A model generated the notes under the pieces. That model was not told where the DNA came from. It saw nothing but the letters and a program-made list of their open reading frames with translations, and did not search any database. This document shows, one piece after another, positions 35,384 through 63,153 of a stretch of 64,000 nt of DNA (position 1 is the first letter of the stretch; every line of letters begins with the position of its first letter). The position numbers were made by a program, and so were the translations under genes. The stretch covers positions 13,444,137 to 13,508,136 of the forward strand of contig NC_135172.1 in assembly GCF_041146795.1 (NCBI RefSeq), in the 5' to 3' direction. The stretch is from Maylandia zebra. Taxonomy: Eukaryota; Chordata; Actinopteri; Cichliformes; Cichlidae.

Positions 35384-36390
35384 TAGGGATGGGTATCGTT
35401 TAGGTTTTATCCGATACCAGTACCAAACCGGTACTTTTGAAACGGTGCCGGTGCTTAACAGTGCTCGAACCGGTGCTTAAAGAATGGAGAACACACACTT
35501 TGTCCAAAAACCTCTCATGTTCAGCTGGGGTTTTTTTGTAAAAAGATAACAATGTTAGCCTTTTCTGCAGCTATAGAGCATATATGGTATCACTCTTGGC
35601 TAGAAGCAGTGCTTAATCAATGGAAAAAACACCAATTTTGTCCAAAAACCTCTCATGTTTAGCTGTTTCCCACTTTTTCTTTGGTCATTTTAGCCTTTTT
35701 GGCCAGGGTGAAGGGAGTATCTGCCATCAAACAAGAAAACAGCCGCATGTAACTACAACGGTGTTTGCTAGTTCACCTTACATACATTAATGTAATAACG
35801 TGGTTAGCCTAATCAATGTAAATTACACACGAACAACATTAAGCTACTGACCCAGAGAAGAACGGCTGCTGCTGCCATCATCATCCGTCATCATTTCTGC
35901 TACACTGGCAGGGCTAGGGGCCAGGACTCTCCTCTTTGGGTTTTTGGGGGATGTTGCTAACTCCGGGTCCGATAACAGGCAGCACACCCGCAGTAGATGT
36001 GCACGGTGTGAGGTCTCGCAGCAAGCTATCAAATACGGTGCATTTCTCGGCTTTTAACAAAATGCTATACGTCGCCAGGTGTTTCATCAGATTCGAGGAG
36101 TTACCTCCTGCACAGTATCACCTTAAAGCACTTGTTGCAGGCTGCTGAGTTTGCATCTTTTGCTGTGAAGTACAGCCAGACTTTTTATTCTGTAGCTCTG
36201 CTCTAAAAGAACATACGTACCTGGGCCCGCCTACTATCCTCTGAAAGGCGGGCCCAGGTACGCCAAACGATTGGCTAGAATCTAAAGTGTATGACATCTC
36301 AGGAAAAAAAGCACCGACATGTGCGCTGCTTTTCGGTCTGGTTACTACCGTTTATGTCAGAACCGGTGCCATTACCAGTACCCATCCCTA
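35384..36390 (-). mobile_element. hAT-type non-autonomous transposon with BED-finger remnant
   Basis: The inverted ends are TAGGGATGGGTA and TACCCATCCCTA. An 8-bp direct repeat, GTCGTGAG, flanks the element at 35376-35383 and 36391-36398, diagnostic of the hAT superfamily. On the minus strand at about 36184-35924 a worn BED-type zinc-finger frame reads FTAKDANSAACNKCFKVI, then after a frame break GGNSSNLMKHLATYSILL. The 1.0 kb copy lacks a catalytic domain. It sits in the brd4 intron before the first coding exon. Confidence 0.9.
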
Positions 36391-36683
36391 GTCGTGAGAC
36401 AGATAATTGAGACAGAACGTGTAAAAAGTGGTCTGATCTAGATAGTGGGGTGATAGGAGTTCAGATTCAACGTGTGGCAGTAATGCTAAATGTGGGATAC
36501 ATTCTGAGAAAGTCATGTCAAAATTCTCATAACGGCTGCAGAGATAATGTTTTCCTCTGTGGTTCTTTCAGAGAGTCACGTGAGGAGTGGAATGGCCTGA
36601 AGGGGTTCCCCCCGGTCCCACCTGCCCCTGCCAGGTCCAATCTGCCTAAAGTGTCTGCTCAGTCACTGCAGCCCACCTCTGCG

Positions 36684-52562
<15,879 letters not shown>

Positions 52563-54500
52563 GAGGAAGGCACGAGAGCAGGACCCCGTAGACTCACAAG
52601 AAGCAGATTTGCAGATCGCTTCCAAACACCCGTGCTGTGACGCACACGGTCGCTGCTTACACAAATGCACACATCTGCATACACAGACTCAGTACTAACT
52701 GTCCCTTTCTCTCAGCAGTTGAAACAGCTGGTTTGTGTCGTGAATGAGAGATGAGGGGAAGTGAAATTAAAATAACAAGCCCCCCTTTTGTTTGTTTGTT
52801 TTTTGTTTTTGTTTGTCCCCCCCTTCCCCGGCTTGGTGTCTCTGGTTGTAGGTTCTTGATCACCATGGCCAACAGGTCCAAATGGTTGCCCCCCACCCCA
52901 TATGAGGATATGATGAAAAGGAGGGGACTGAGCATCTATATTTAAAGAGGAAAAAAAAAAAAAACAGTAAAAAGCATGTATGAAAAGATGGGGTTAAAAC
53001 ACACAGATGAATGAATAATAATGCTTTTAGTTTTCTCTCTGGATCTTGTCTCTTATTTTATTTTTAAGTTGGATTTTTTTTTTTTTTTTTTTTTAACTGG
53101 GAGGGTCGGGCCGGGGTGCTCACGTTTGCCAGGTTGAGCGGTCATCTGTTGTTTCTTCTTAAGGCACCGTGGGGATGGGGGAAACCCCCCCGCCATGGCT
53201 CTATTCAAACCCTTTTTCTAAGACCTTTACATCCTTCAGCTTCTCTCTTTCTCCAGTTACCAACAGAAGAGGTTGAAGAGAGCAGCAAGGAAAGAGCCAG
53301 TCACCACATTTAAACAAAAAAATTTCAACGTGTCCTTCGCCTTAGTGCTCCGGCCTGTAAACTAATGATTGCACCCCACAAATTATACATATTATATATA
53401 TAAATAGAAACAAATACGTATAAATATAGATATATAAATATATATATTCTATACGATGAAAAGTCAACAGGAAAAAGGAAGATGAGAAGGATTTGGATTG
53501 CGGGGAGCAAAGCTCGTCTCGGTGTTCATCTCTGAGCTCTGGTTTTGATTTTGTAGAAATTACTGTAAAGAAGAAGAAAAACTTTTTTATGATTCTATTG
53601 AAAAGATGTGTTCTCTCACACACACCTTTTTTCTCTCTCCTCTGGTTTTGTTTTTCTTAACTCTATGCCAAAACCAATCTATCGAGTGCTGAAACGTCAT
53701 TCACTTTCTTTCTTCTTCTTTTTTTTTATGTGTACTTCTTTTCACTTTATATGAAAGGTTTTGTTTTTACTGCTATTTAATTTTCCTGTCCCCCCCCCCC
53801 CTTTTTTTTTTTTTTTTTTTTTTAAAAACCATGCAGTAGTTTGCTCTGTACTAGTTTGAAGCGGTTCCACCAATCATCTTATGCGACTACTTTAGTAGCC
53901 CCCTCCCATCATGCTCCAGTTGTCCGATGAATCCGCTCTTGACTCATTGATTACTTGTGTTCTTTTATGGATTTGTTATTTTTATTCATCATGTTCATGT
54001 TTTTAGTCTCTTTGCCGTCTCATCTTCCACTATCTCGTTCCCAGCTTCTGCAGTCTGTATAATAGGTTCTGATTCTGTTGTTTTTAGCTCTTATTTCTGA
54101 GATGTTTTTATCATCCACGGTAACAGTTTTGGGATGTTGTATGCCATTGTGTTTGGAAACTGAGCTTTTTTTTTTTTTTTCTTTCCCCTCCCCCCGACTG
54201 TCTGTTGGTTGGCCCACTGATCCATGAGTGTTTCTGACTCTATAATCACGTCTTCTTCTTCTTCTTCTCCTTTTTTTAATGTTCTACTTCCTTTCCGTTT
54301 TCATATTTAACTGTTTATAAGTTTCTTTTCCCTTTGCTATGTTTTTTTTTTTTTCTTTTACCCAGAACAATGTGTTGGTATGTTGGTGAGTGAGGCATTG
54401 AGGTCAATAGATTCATCTTGTTCAGATTATGGAGTACAACATCTTTTTTTTTTTTGTTTGTTTGTTTGTTTGTTTTTTAAAGAAAAGTATTAAAATAATA
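52563..54500 (+). other. brd4: brd4 3' untranslated region
   Basis: This long noncoding stretch follows the TGA at 52560-52562. It contains T-runs, a C-run followed by a T-run near 53790-53823, and TATA-type AT repeats near 53390-53450. An ATTAAA signal at 54489-54494 is the best candidate for polyadenylation. The end is inferred. Confidence 0.5.
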
Positions 54501-55960
54501 TTTAAAAAATATTTGGGTGTTCATGGTTTTTTGTTTTATTGGTTGAGTCTACAAACAAGTGAACTTTAGTTATCCACTGTCTGCCAAGGGGGGGGGCTGT
54601 TCCATCATTTTGCTCACTGAAGAGTCATTGTTACAGTACAGCTCCACTCTGTGCACCTCCTGGATGGTACATGTGCTTTATGTCCTATGCAGACTTCACA
54701 CTTTGGCCCAGTTACCTCATTCCAAATGTCTGTTTGACCTCTTATCGGGGTGGGGTGGGGGAAAGGTTCCCCTCTGGGCAGGTCGCAAAGCCAACGCAGA
54801 TAGACTGTTGTGTTCACATCAACCTGTAGCAGTTCTAGCAATTCTAAATTTTTTTATTTTATTTTTTTTTAAATATAGCCTGACTAAAAAGGTCCCAATC
54901 AGGTATTGTCTGATGATGATAAACATAACACCTGTTACAAGATTCAGCTGTGATGACTGGCAGCTGTGATGCTTGTGTCAGGGCGGAGCTATGTTCTTTA
55001 CTATTGCAAAAAGGCAAGGTTTGTCTGGAGCTCAATCAACCTGAATATTCGGTAGAGACTAAGCAGTGCAGACACAACCCATGCTAGCGTCTGCTAAGAG
55101 AACACTTGCATTACCATTCAGGAGAGAGGAGGAATGTGAATGATGCTGCATTTCTTTTTTGCTGTTATAAATCCATTTATAATACCAAAATATAAATGCA
55201 TTTGTATTTCATAATGAAAGACTCCACTTGAGGCTCAAATCAGTGTAGTGATCAACCTGCAGGTGCTTAGTGCAGCGTTAACAGAGTGTTCCCAACAGTG
55301 AGACACTGAAAAGAGGGTTTGAAAGAGAACTGTCTGAAACTGAATGTTTATATTAGCCTAATGCTGGCGGTTGTTGAAAATTGCATAGTGACATTTAAAT
55401 AATAAACAGACCAGAACCTTAAAGCGGGCACAGTCACACTTATGTACAAACGAAAAGAATGACTGTGGCTAATTTTGCCATCTACTGTCACCTCTTCCTC
55501 AGCACTCATGGTTCAGATCACAACCATTGTGTAGAAGTTGGCCTTCAATTTTATTTCAACATTACGTGACTCAACTAAACTGGTGGAGTCTTTCCACATA
55601 CATGTTAAAACCTGTCAAGTACTCAAAAATGCATTTGTGGAGGTTGCTGTGACGCAAGGTGACAACAACACATTTTGCTATGATCACTTGCACAAATACA
55701 CAGAAACACAAGTGAAAACCTTAGCAGCCATCCTGTCTCAACTGTTTAAAAATCAAGCAATAATACATTTTTGCAGTTTTAGTTCTGTGAATGTGAAAGC
55801 CAGAGAAACTTTATTGCCAAGAAAAAGTATTTACTCACCAATCCAAATCACTGAATTCACATCTTCTAATCGCTTTGACGACCACAGGTGTAAAAAAATC
55901 AAGTAAATGTAAAAATCACCTAGGCATGCAGACTGGTTCTGCAAACATCTGGGAAAGAAT
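54501..55960. other. No gene recognised
   Basis: Intergenic sequence. The open frame at 55538-55906 has no splice context or family resemblance that I recognise. Confidence 0.45.
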
Positions 55961-55974
55961 GGTTGCTCTCAGGA

Positions 55975-56300
55975 GCTCAGTGAATTCCAGCATGGTACCG
56001 TGATAGGATCGCAGCAAGTCCAGTCATGAAATTTCTAAATATTCCACAGTCAACTGTCAGTGGTATTTTAACAATGTGGAAGTGATAGGTTACATAAAGT
56101 CAGAGACACATAGTACACAGAGGTTGCCAACATCACTAAAGACTTTCAGTGCGTAGAGAGCTTCATGGAATGGGTTTCTATGGCCGAGCGGAGTTTGGCT
56201 CCGCCCCTTAGCACCAGTGAAAGGAACATGCTCCCAACTCATTTCAACCATGTGCAGTGGTACAGTACGCAGTGAAGCAAGACAACGCTCCTCCAAGATC
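55975..56300. mobile_element. Tc1-like transposon fragment
   Basis: CAGTCAACTGTCAGTGGTATTTTAACAATGTGGAAGTG and later GAGAGCTTCATGGAATGGGTTTCTATGGCCGAGC match stretches I know from a fish Tc1-like element. The frame is broken throughout. Confidence 0.5.
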
Positions 56301-56368
56301 ATGGTGCTACATATAAGGGACAATCAACACAGGCCTCCATAAAGTGCAAGTGTGCAAAAAACAAAAAC

Positions 56369-56457
56369 ACCAGACACAACAGAATGGTGCAGACACAACA
56401 GAATGGTGCAGACACAACAGAACGGTGCAGACACAACAGAATGGTGCAGACACAACA
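56369..56457. repeat. 19-bp tandem repeat, about 4.5 copies
   Basis: CAGACACAACAGAATGGTG repeats with a 19-bp period; one copy has AACGG in place of AATGG. It begins just beyond the LINE fragment that follows. Confidence 0.9.
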
Positions 56458-56589
56458 GTGCAATAGAAAAGTGCAACAATGACAGTGGGTTATGCAAAAA
56501 GACTGAGCATTGTGCAAAAAGTAACTTCGTGTATGAAGATGTGCATGTGTGTGTATGAGATTGTGCAGATAAGTGCTTGAGGTAGTGAC

Positions 56590-57090
56590 GTGTATGAGGG
56601 TATGCATGTGTGTCTGTCCAGTCACTGAGTGTTCAGGAGTCTGATGGCTTGGGGAAAGAAACTGTTTCGCAGTCTGGCAGTGAGGGCATGAATGCTCCGG
56701 TACCTCTTGCCAGAAGGCAGCAGGGTGAAGAGTGTGTGTGAGAAGTGCACAACGCTGGTGGCTTTGTGGATGCAGCGGGTGCGATAGGTGTCTGTGATGG
56801 AGGGAAGACATGCTCCAATGAACTTCTCAGCTGTTCACACTATCCGTTGTAGGGTATTGTGATCCAATACGATGCAGTTACCATGCACAGTGATGCAGCT
56901 GCTCAGGATGCTCTCGATAGTCCCTCTGCAGATGGTGATGAGAATGTTGGGAGATGGGCTTTTCTCAGGTCCCGTGTGAGGTAGAGACACTTTCTTACTT
57001 ATGGAGCTGGTGTTGAGGGTCCAGGTGAGGTTCTCTCCCAGAACACCAAGGAATTTGGTGCTCTTGATGACCTCCACAGAGGATCCATGT
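56590..57090 (-). mobile_element. LINE (L2/CR1-type) reverse-transcriptase 3' part
   Basis: On the minus strand the frames read VIKSTKFLGVLGENLTWTLN, then NTSSISKK, CRGTIESILSSCITVHGN and LQRIV. After a frame break comes a C-terminal segment with FTLLPSGKRY-like and SFFPQAI-like stretches, typical of the region after the reverse-transcriptase catalytic core of fish L2/CR1 elements. Several frame breaks make it inactive. The 5' edge at about 57090 is joined to a Tc1-like fragment. Confidence 0.75.
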
Positions 57091-57255
57091 TGCAACACGA
57101 CTGCACACCAGTGCACAAAGACATCGATGAGCGAGGTTGGTGTGGAAGAACTTCACTGGCCAGCACAGAGTCCTGACCTTAACCCATAGAACACCTTTGG
57201 GATGAATTACAGCAGACTGCAAGCCAGGCCTTCTCATCCAGCATCACTGTCTGAC
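57091..57255 (+). pseudogene. Tc1-like transposase fragment
   Basis: Readable in pieces: TSMSEVGVEELHWPAQSPDL then NP, a stop, and IEHLWDELQQTASQAFSSSI. WPAQSPDLNPIEHLWDEL is the signature around the third catalytic residue of Tc1-type transposases. At least one stop or frame change separates the two halves. Confidence 0.75.
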
Positions 57256-57674
57256 CTCACAAATGCACATGGCTGTTCGTAGTGTAGACCGCAGATACAA
57301 ACTGTGCTACTTTTAGTTGTTCTCTTGGAACAAGGGTCACTGCAGCAGGTAGCTGCTCTTCCTGATACAACATCCTTTAGTTCGACCCTTAACCACTACT
57401 CTATGGCAGTACGACACAACTGTAAACTGAATACATACAGGGAGATGTAGTTTCAGTGTGTTTAAGGTGTTAAATGAGTCTGAATTAGTTTTTATAGCAC
57501 AACAACTTGTGATTCACATCTCTTAAAGTTAACAGCTATGTCAGCGACAGAGCCAGCATTCAAACACTTCTGCTCTACAGTTTGAATCAAGCCCTGGCCC
57601 TCCAGTACTACACATCTGAAGCCTTTGTGTGGATAAAATAACGTGGACAGTTTTATTTAAACTGTATCCTAAAT

Positions 57675-57776
57675 CTAGTCTCCCATGGCCTTGAGCAGCT
57701 GATAAACCTGCTGCTGCAGCAAGGATCTGCTTTGTTTCTTTATCATACTGAGCAGGGAGAAGGCTTTTCCTGTCCT
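57675..57776 (-). other. Weak candidate terminal exon, unknown gene
   Basis: On the minus strand an acceptor ATATGCAG is followed by a frame RTGKAFSLLSMIKKQ then SRSLLQQQVYQLLKAMGD and TAG (57675-57677). An AATAAA lies about 20 bp further on. The peptide is helix-like and I do not recognise it. A longer, different frame also runs through this stretch (VEYLEMRWFLSRPEFN...), so the call is uncertain. Confidence 0.2.
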
Positions 57777-57894
57777 CTGCATATTTGACTTTCAAATCGT
57801 TGTGTTGCATAGCTTTTAAATGGTTTGAATTAAATTCAGGGCGGGACAGAAACCAACGCATTTCCAAATACTCCACTTGGAAGAGAGGGCAGTG

Positions 57895-57938
57895 TGTGTA
57901 AATGCAGGAAAACTGACAAGTTTTCCTGCATTTACACA
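57895..57938. repeat. Perfect 20-bp inverted repeat (hairpin)
   Basis: The left arm TGTGTAAATGCAGGAAAACT (57895-57914) and right arm AGTTTTCCTGCATTTACACA (57919-57938) pair perfectly around a 4-base loop. A direct repeat of ACAAGTCATACCTGTG follows at about 57936-57967. Confidence 0.95.
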
Positions 57939-58485
57939 AGTCATACCTGTGACAAGTCATACCTGTGAGAGGATGACAAGAAGTTAGCATAAAAATAAGG
58001 GATGCCCAGGACAAACTGCGTGCACCTCCAGATAAGCAGGAGTGAAAGTGGGGATCTTGAAAGGACAGTCTTGGAGTGTTTTTGTGTAAATAAATTAATT
58101 AAAGTGGAACGGCAAGAGCTCTTTTCTACTACATGTGGCAACACATTCTAAGAACCTGAGTCAGTCAGGCAAGCTGCATGTTGTCGCAGACAAGTCATGT
58201 GATCCACTTATGAACCAGAGGAGCACAGCCCTTTGCATTTTTGTCTCTTCTGCTCATGTGCACATTTTTATGTCTTCTGCAAAAGATGAAACATGTTTAC
58301 TCAGCATGTTGAGGCACAAGTTTACGTTTACATTTGATTTAGTGCTGTTTTGTGAAACCTTTGCACGATATTCTTAAGGCATCTTGAAAGAAGTGTTTCC
58401 CCAAACTTTCCCTTGGCCCAGTAAAACAGGGCCCTTTGTACTGCCAAGCACTTGTAACTGATTATATGTACACTCACCGACTGTG

Positions 58486-58540
58486 ACTCGGGTGGTAGAG
58501 CTACCAATCTACCAATTGGAAGGTCGGTGGTTCTGCCTTC
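58486..58540 (+). repeat. tRNA-like SINE fragment
   Basis: CGGGTGGTAGAGCTACCAATC..CCAATTGGAAGGTCGGTGGTTCTGCC resembles the head of the fragment at 8453-8540. It appears inserted near the end of the Tc1-like element that follows. Confidence 0.5.
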
Positions 58541-58545
58541 GGAAC

Positions 58546-59025
58546 AATTCATTTTTCATGGCACAGATTTAACAATGTGCTGGAAAGATTCCACAGAGGT
58601 TTGGTCCATATTGAGACAATACTCATACACATCTGCTGCAGGCTTCTTAGCTGTACATTCACGATGCTAATCTTTCGTTCCACCACATTCCAAAGGTGCT
58701 CGATCAGAAGTTTAGATGATCTGAGCTTTGTGATACCGCGCATTATCCCGCTGTGAGCAGCCATTAAGAAGATGCCTAGTTTGTGGTCATTAAGCAAGGG
58801 AAATGGTCAGCATTTAAACGATGCTCAGTTGATACTATTGGGCCCAAAGTGTGCCAAGAAAATATCCCCCACACCATCCATGTTTCATATTTCAGAAACT
58901 GAGACTCATCAGACCAGGAAACCTTTTTACAGTCTTCCATGTCCAGTTTTGGTGAATTGTAGCCTTGGGTCAGCATACCTGGATAGAAACCATGGAAACA
59001 CGGGGAGAACATGTAAACTCTTTAC
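58546..59025 (-). pseudogene. Tc1-like transposase pseudogene
   Basis: On the minus strand the frame reads LDMEDCKKVSWSDESQFLKY, then TWMVWGIFSWHTLGPIVSTE and HRLNADHF. After a break it continues IEHLWNVVERKISIVNVQ and LQQMCMSIVSIW. WSDESQF carries the second catalytic Asp region and IEHLW the third. Stops and frame changes separate the pieces. An unrelated repeat (about 59020-59115) interrupts the element, which seems to resume up to about 59230. Confidence 0.8.
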
Positions 59026-59115
59026 AGAAATACCTTGGCCTTGGTCTGATGGTGAAATTGACCTTCTTCTTGCTGTGAGGCAACCGTGCTAACCACTGCT
59101 CCACCGTGCTGCTCT
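59020..59115. repeat. Fish interspersed repeat inserted in Tc1-like element
   Basis: CTTCTTGCTGTGAGGCAACCGTGCTAACCACTGCTCCACCGTGC is a widely dispersed fish repeat end. Tc1-like sequence lies on both sides (up to about 59000 and from about 59115). Confidence 0.5.
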
Positions 59116-59229
59116 TACCAAAATTTTCTGTCTGAAATCAGCAAGGCATTTTCACCCAGAGAGCCGTCACTCACTGAAAACAGCAAACAGTAGAGAGTGA
59201 ACTCAACATCAAAGGTTTGAAGGATATGA

Positions 59230-60391
59230 CTAAAGCAGATGATCACAGAATTGTTTCCATTGCAAGGAAAAAGCACTTCACAACATTTAGCAAAGTCAGG
59301 AACAAAGCAAAAGACTTAATTTAAACACACGGAGTTGTCCTAAAGTTGAGAGCAAAGTTGAAACTTGAGAACACCAGGTTCAGAGCAGACGTCATATTTA
59401 GAACGATGAAGAGTGTTAAGATGTAAAAGAGGAGACGACTATCTAAAGCACACCACATCCTTTCCCAAACACGGTTGAAGATGCGTAATAGCTTGATGGC
59501 TGACGGTAGATCTGAGTCTGCAGTGGTTACTAATGATGTGGTTGCAGATAGAAGCAGCAGCATGAATTCAGAAGGGTGTACAGCTTCGATTCAGTCCAGT
59601 GCTGCAAAACAGACAGATTCATTTTATTGACCTGACCTCAGTCCAGCTAACAGTGCTTTCATATGAAGAAGAAAATGTAAAAGCACAGACCCACAAACAA
59701 ATGTCTACTGAAGGCAGCCACAGTAAAGGCCTTGCAAGACAACTCGAGGGAGACTTCTGGTGAAGTTTGGGGTTTCCAAACTTGCAGATTTCCCCATTTT
59801 TAGTGACTTCAGTTTATCCAATTAGTTTGGGGCCTGTAATTCCAAAACAATTCATGTAATACTTGTGTCAAAGCTGTTGATTGTTCAAAGCTGTTCAAAG
59901 TCTGTACGTTAATCGCAAAGTTTTCACAAAACACCTGTCGTGTTTTTAGAGGAAATATGCTCCATTTGCACGTAAGGGGCATGTGTGTCCTAGCGCGGGG
60001 GTGGGGATTTACAAATATTCAGCACACAACTTCTACCCTACATGTATGGTTTCCTCCCCCACACCCAGATTGAGTAAGAACTGCCTCAGTCTTCCCGTTA
60101 ATGACATTAAAAGCACTCAGGCTTGGAAATCAATTACAAGGGAAGTCATTGGGACATCAAGGTTCTACCAAAATTGATGCCAGATGACAATAAACAAGTC
60201 CATATGACATTTACGGACACGCAAACACCCAGCCACGATCCAGAGCTGAACACATTGCACAAGACCCCACATGGTTCTGTCAAAAACACACAAACACACT
60301 CACTAATGCATTCTCCTGCTTACACGCAACTAGTTCTCATGCTCTGCTTTGTGTTGCACATGGTTTGCTTGTGGGAGGTGATCTGCTGTTT

Positions 60392-60445
<54 letters not shown>

Positions 60446-61300
60446 GCTGAAAAGGTCTACACCCTCCTCGATAAATCTCTCTCAAGCATGTCTGCTGTCT
60501 TTGCCAGGTTGTTGTCTTGGGATCGACACAACCTTTCCTTTTTCCGCCTCTTCCTCCATCCTGTTCTAAATAGAGCTCCTCTTTTCTTTCTCTTTTTTTC
60601 CTGCTTGGATATTTTTAGCAACACAGGGCTCGTTTCCAAGTAACCTTTTGGCCTTGCTTTTGCATTGCCTGATGATACCTAAACGGCACTGGCACATAGC
60701 ATGTAGCCCAGAAAAGCTAAACCAAAGTTCATATTTCATATTTCTCTAGCCTTGTCTTTGAAAAAGTAATTACAGCTTGGCGTTTTCCGTACAAAAAAGG
60801 ACACAACAGTGAGGTAACACTAAACATCTGCACAAAAGATTTAGGATCATTCATTTTACAAATATCACCAATCAAAACCACACGATGATACCCTGAACAC
60901 CAGTGCCAGGGCTAGAAAACCAACAAAAAATGTTTAAAGGAGGAGAAACAAAGCAGTTACGAGCAAAAAACAGTAGTTGGAACTAAATTACAATGGAAAT
61001 GTACACTCTCAAATATAGCAAAGTTTTTGATAGAAATGTTTGAATTTCTTCCTTCATTACACAGAAACAGAAAGCCTATTTTTCAGGAGGAGACTCTAAA
61101 TGTTGGAGGCAATGTGGGGATCAGGAGGCTAACCGCTGGAATATGGAATATTTTGGGGATGTCTGGTGATGAGGTCCGTACTAAAGAAACAGGCAGAGCA
61201 AGTAATACTGCTCTGCCCATAGTTTCCACTTTATTCTTAGGAAATGTAGATTTTCAGACAAGATGACCACATTAATATATATTTAGTATTCTGATGTATC
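59230..61300. other. No gene recognised
   Basis: Intergenic. Apart from the CA microsatellite at 60394-60443 I see no supported feature. Confidence 0.45.
60394..60443. repeat. (CA)25 microsatellite
   Basis: An uninterrupted CA dinucleotide run of about 50 bp. Confidence 0.98.
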
Positions 61301-61310
61301 TGTTGTGCAG

Positions 61311-61400
61311 GGCCACGGGTCAGATTTGAACCCGGGCCGGCCGCTCTCAGCCATGTGGGCGCCCACTCAACACGCTGACCTAAACCAGTGCCCCGATGTG
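61311..61400 (-). repeat. tRNA-like SINE fragment, minus strand
   Basis: Read on the minus strand: GGGGCACTGG..GTGTTGAGTGGGCGCCCACATGGCTGAGAGCGG, then GGGTTCAAATCTGACCCG, a good B-box. The arms do not fold into a full tRNA cloverleaf by eye, so it is taken as a SINE head. Confidence 0.45.
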
Positions 61401-61885
61401 TTTATGTTATCGCTTCCAAATTGTATAAAGTTCCCATAATCTAGTAAAAATCTATCGGTGGTGGAAGGTAAAACATTGTACTAGTTCTGCTACTTGCCTT
61501 GTAAACATAAACAAGGGTTGGTCTCATGTCTCAAACAACTTTATTCACATGCAGCCCACTGAGATTAAAAATTTCCCCTTTCTGTAAAGTGCACATGACC
61601 AGCTTGTGACAAGAACATGAGTGACGGTGATTTCAATGCACTAAATCAAAAGTTAAACAGCTGACAACCACTGATGATTTCACATGAAGTCCTCTTTCGT
61701 GCTGTCCTGTTGAAAGTTTTAGGAATATTTGGTGAATTAATTCAGTGCCACGTTACCACCAGACACATGGTTATGCATATCATTTTTAATGGATACCAGG
61801 ATATCTATATTGATATGGTAATGTGTTAGGCACAAAAGAATGTTGGGTTGTTTGATAGAAATGAAAATCATCAAGTTACAGAAGG
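61401..61885. other. No gene recognised
   Basis: AT-rich intergenic sequence, nothing supported. Confidence 0.45.
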
Positions 61886-61889
61886 CTGA

Positions 61890-62290
61890 ACCACATCAGC
61901 GCATGTTCCTAATTAGACAACGGATGGTGTCCTGGGGGAGCTCCGCCCAGATCTGGATAAGAGCGCCAATAAGCTCCAGGACAGTCTGAGGTGCCTCGGA
62001 TGAAACAAAGCATAATGTCCCAGAGATGCTCTGGGACCAAGGGTCCAAGGGTTTCATCCCAATACGTTATGGCAGGAGTGCTGTTACTTAGTCTACGTGT
62101 CCCTCAATGGATATGTTTCCCCAGACAATCAATTACAAACTGGTCAAACTGGTCATACTGAACGATGTTAGGCAATAAAATGTTCTCCATGGTGTCTCCA
62201 GACTCTTTCACACCTGTCACAGGGGTGAAAAGCACAGGATGCCAATGGTGAACCTCCAGATAAAGACTTCCACCATGAGCATTCATCCTA
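61890..62290 (-). mobile_element. Tc1-like transposon fragment, second family
   Basis: CTCCAGGACAGTCTGAGGTGCC..GATG..ATGTCCCAGAGATGCTC and CTGGTCATACTGAACGATGTTAGGCA..TGTTCTCCATGGTGTCTCCAGACTCTTTCACACCTGTCACA follow in order a known fish Tc1-like transposase, coded on the minus strand. This family is distinct from that at 30756-31710. The frame is broken. Confidence 0.65.
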
Positions 62291-63150
62291 CATTAAAGCA
62301 ATTTCTAAACAATTAAAGTACAGAAGTTCTATTTTTCACTATCCTCTCCAGAAAGTTCTCTTTTTTCCCCAATGTGTCCACAGTATGAAATTTCCACAGG
62401 AAACTTTCTGTGAATTCACAAAAACGTCCTGTTTAAAGTCCAAAAAGTCACACTGACAGATTTCTTTCATTAACTCCAGCAGCGTTTGTACTGTTGTCAT
62501 GTATAAAAACATACTGTTGAAACCTCTTTTTCTTATGTTAAGATATTGCAGGGGTTAAATGCATGGTTACATTTCTTTACACTGTGTGAAAGGGGAGTTT
62601 CACTGTTACGGCCCCAAAATACAAAATTAGTTAAACAGCCTCGGTTTAGACTATAATAAACACAATACTGGCTGAAATCCACACTTTATCTGCAAAACAG
62701 TTTATACCTCATCAAAAAACTGTATGAAAAGCACAAAACATCCAATCAGGTCGCCCTCCCTCTGGATTCCCCAGCTCTCCATATCCTAAAAGATTACCAC
62801 TCTGAGATTGGTTGCTTTTTATTGGTTACCGGCACAGAATTGCTATTATCACTGCAGAGCTGAAGAGCCAAGAGATCTTACAGGATATGTGCGATAATCA
62901 CATTTCCCCAAAATTTCAATCAGCTGTGAATGAATCTTATTGCTGAATTTGTGAGACAAGCCCTGTTTTCTTGCCACTGTTTAATGTCCACTTACCAGGA
63001 AATCTGCTGTAAAACATAACTCATAGTGCAGTAACACAAAATTTCAACCATTAAATTTAATATCATACTGCTCTGGCCTGCTGGTAACCTTGGCCTGCTC
63101 TGTGTTACACCATAATATTAGAGATTTGTTAGAGTTTGCACACTGTCAAA
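62291..63150. other. No gene recognised
   Basis: Nothing supported in this stretch. Confidence 0.4.
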
Positions 63151-63153
63151 CAG

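Noticed and set aside
56299..56811. Minus-strand frame of 170 codons with His/Cys repeats
   Set aside because: It spans the 19-bp tandem repeat and LINE sequence; repeats explain the open frame.
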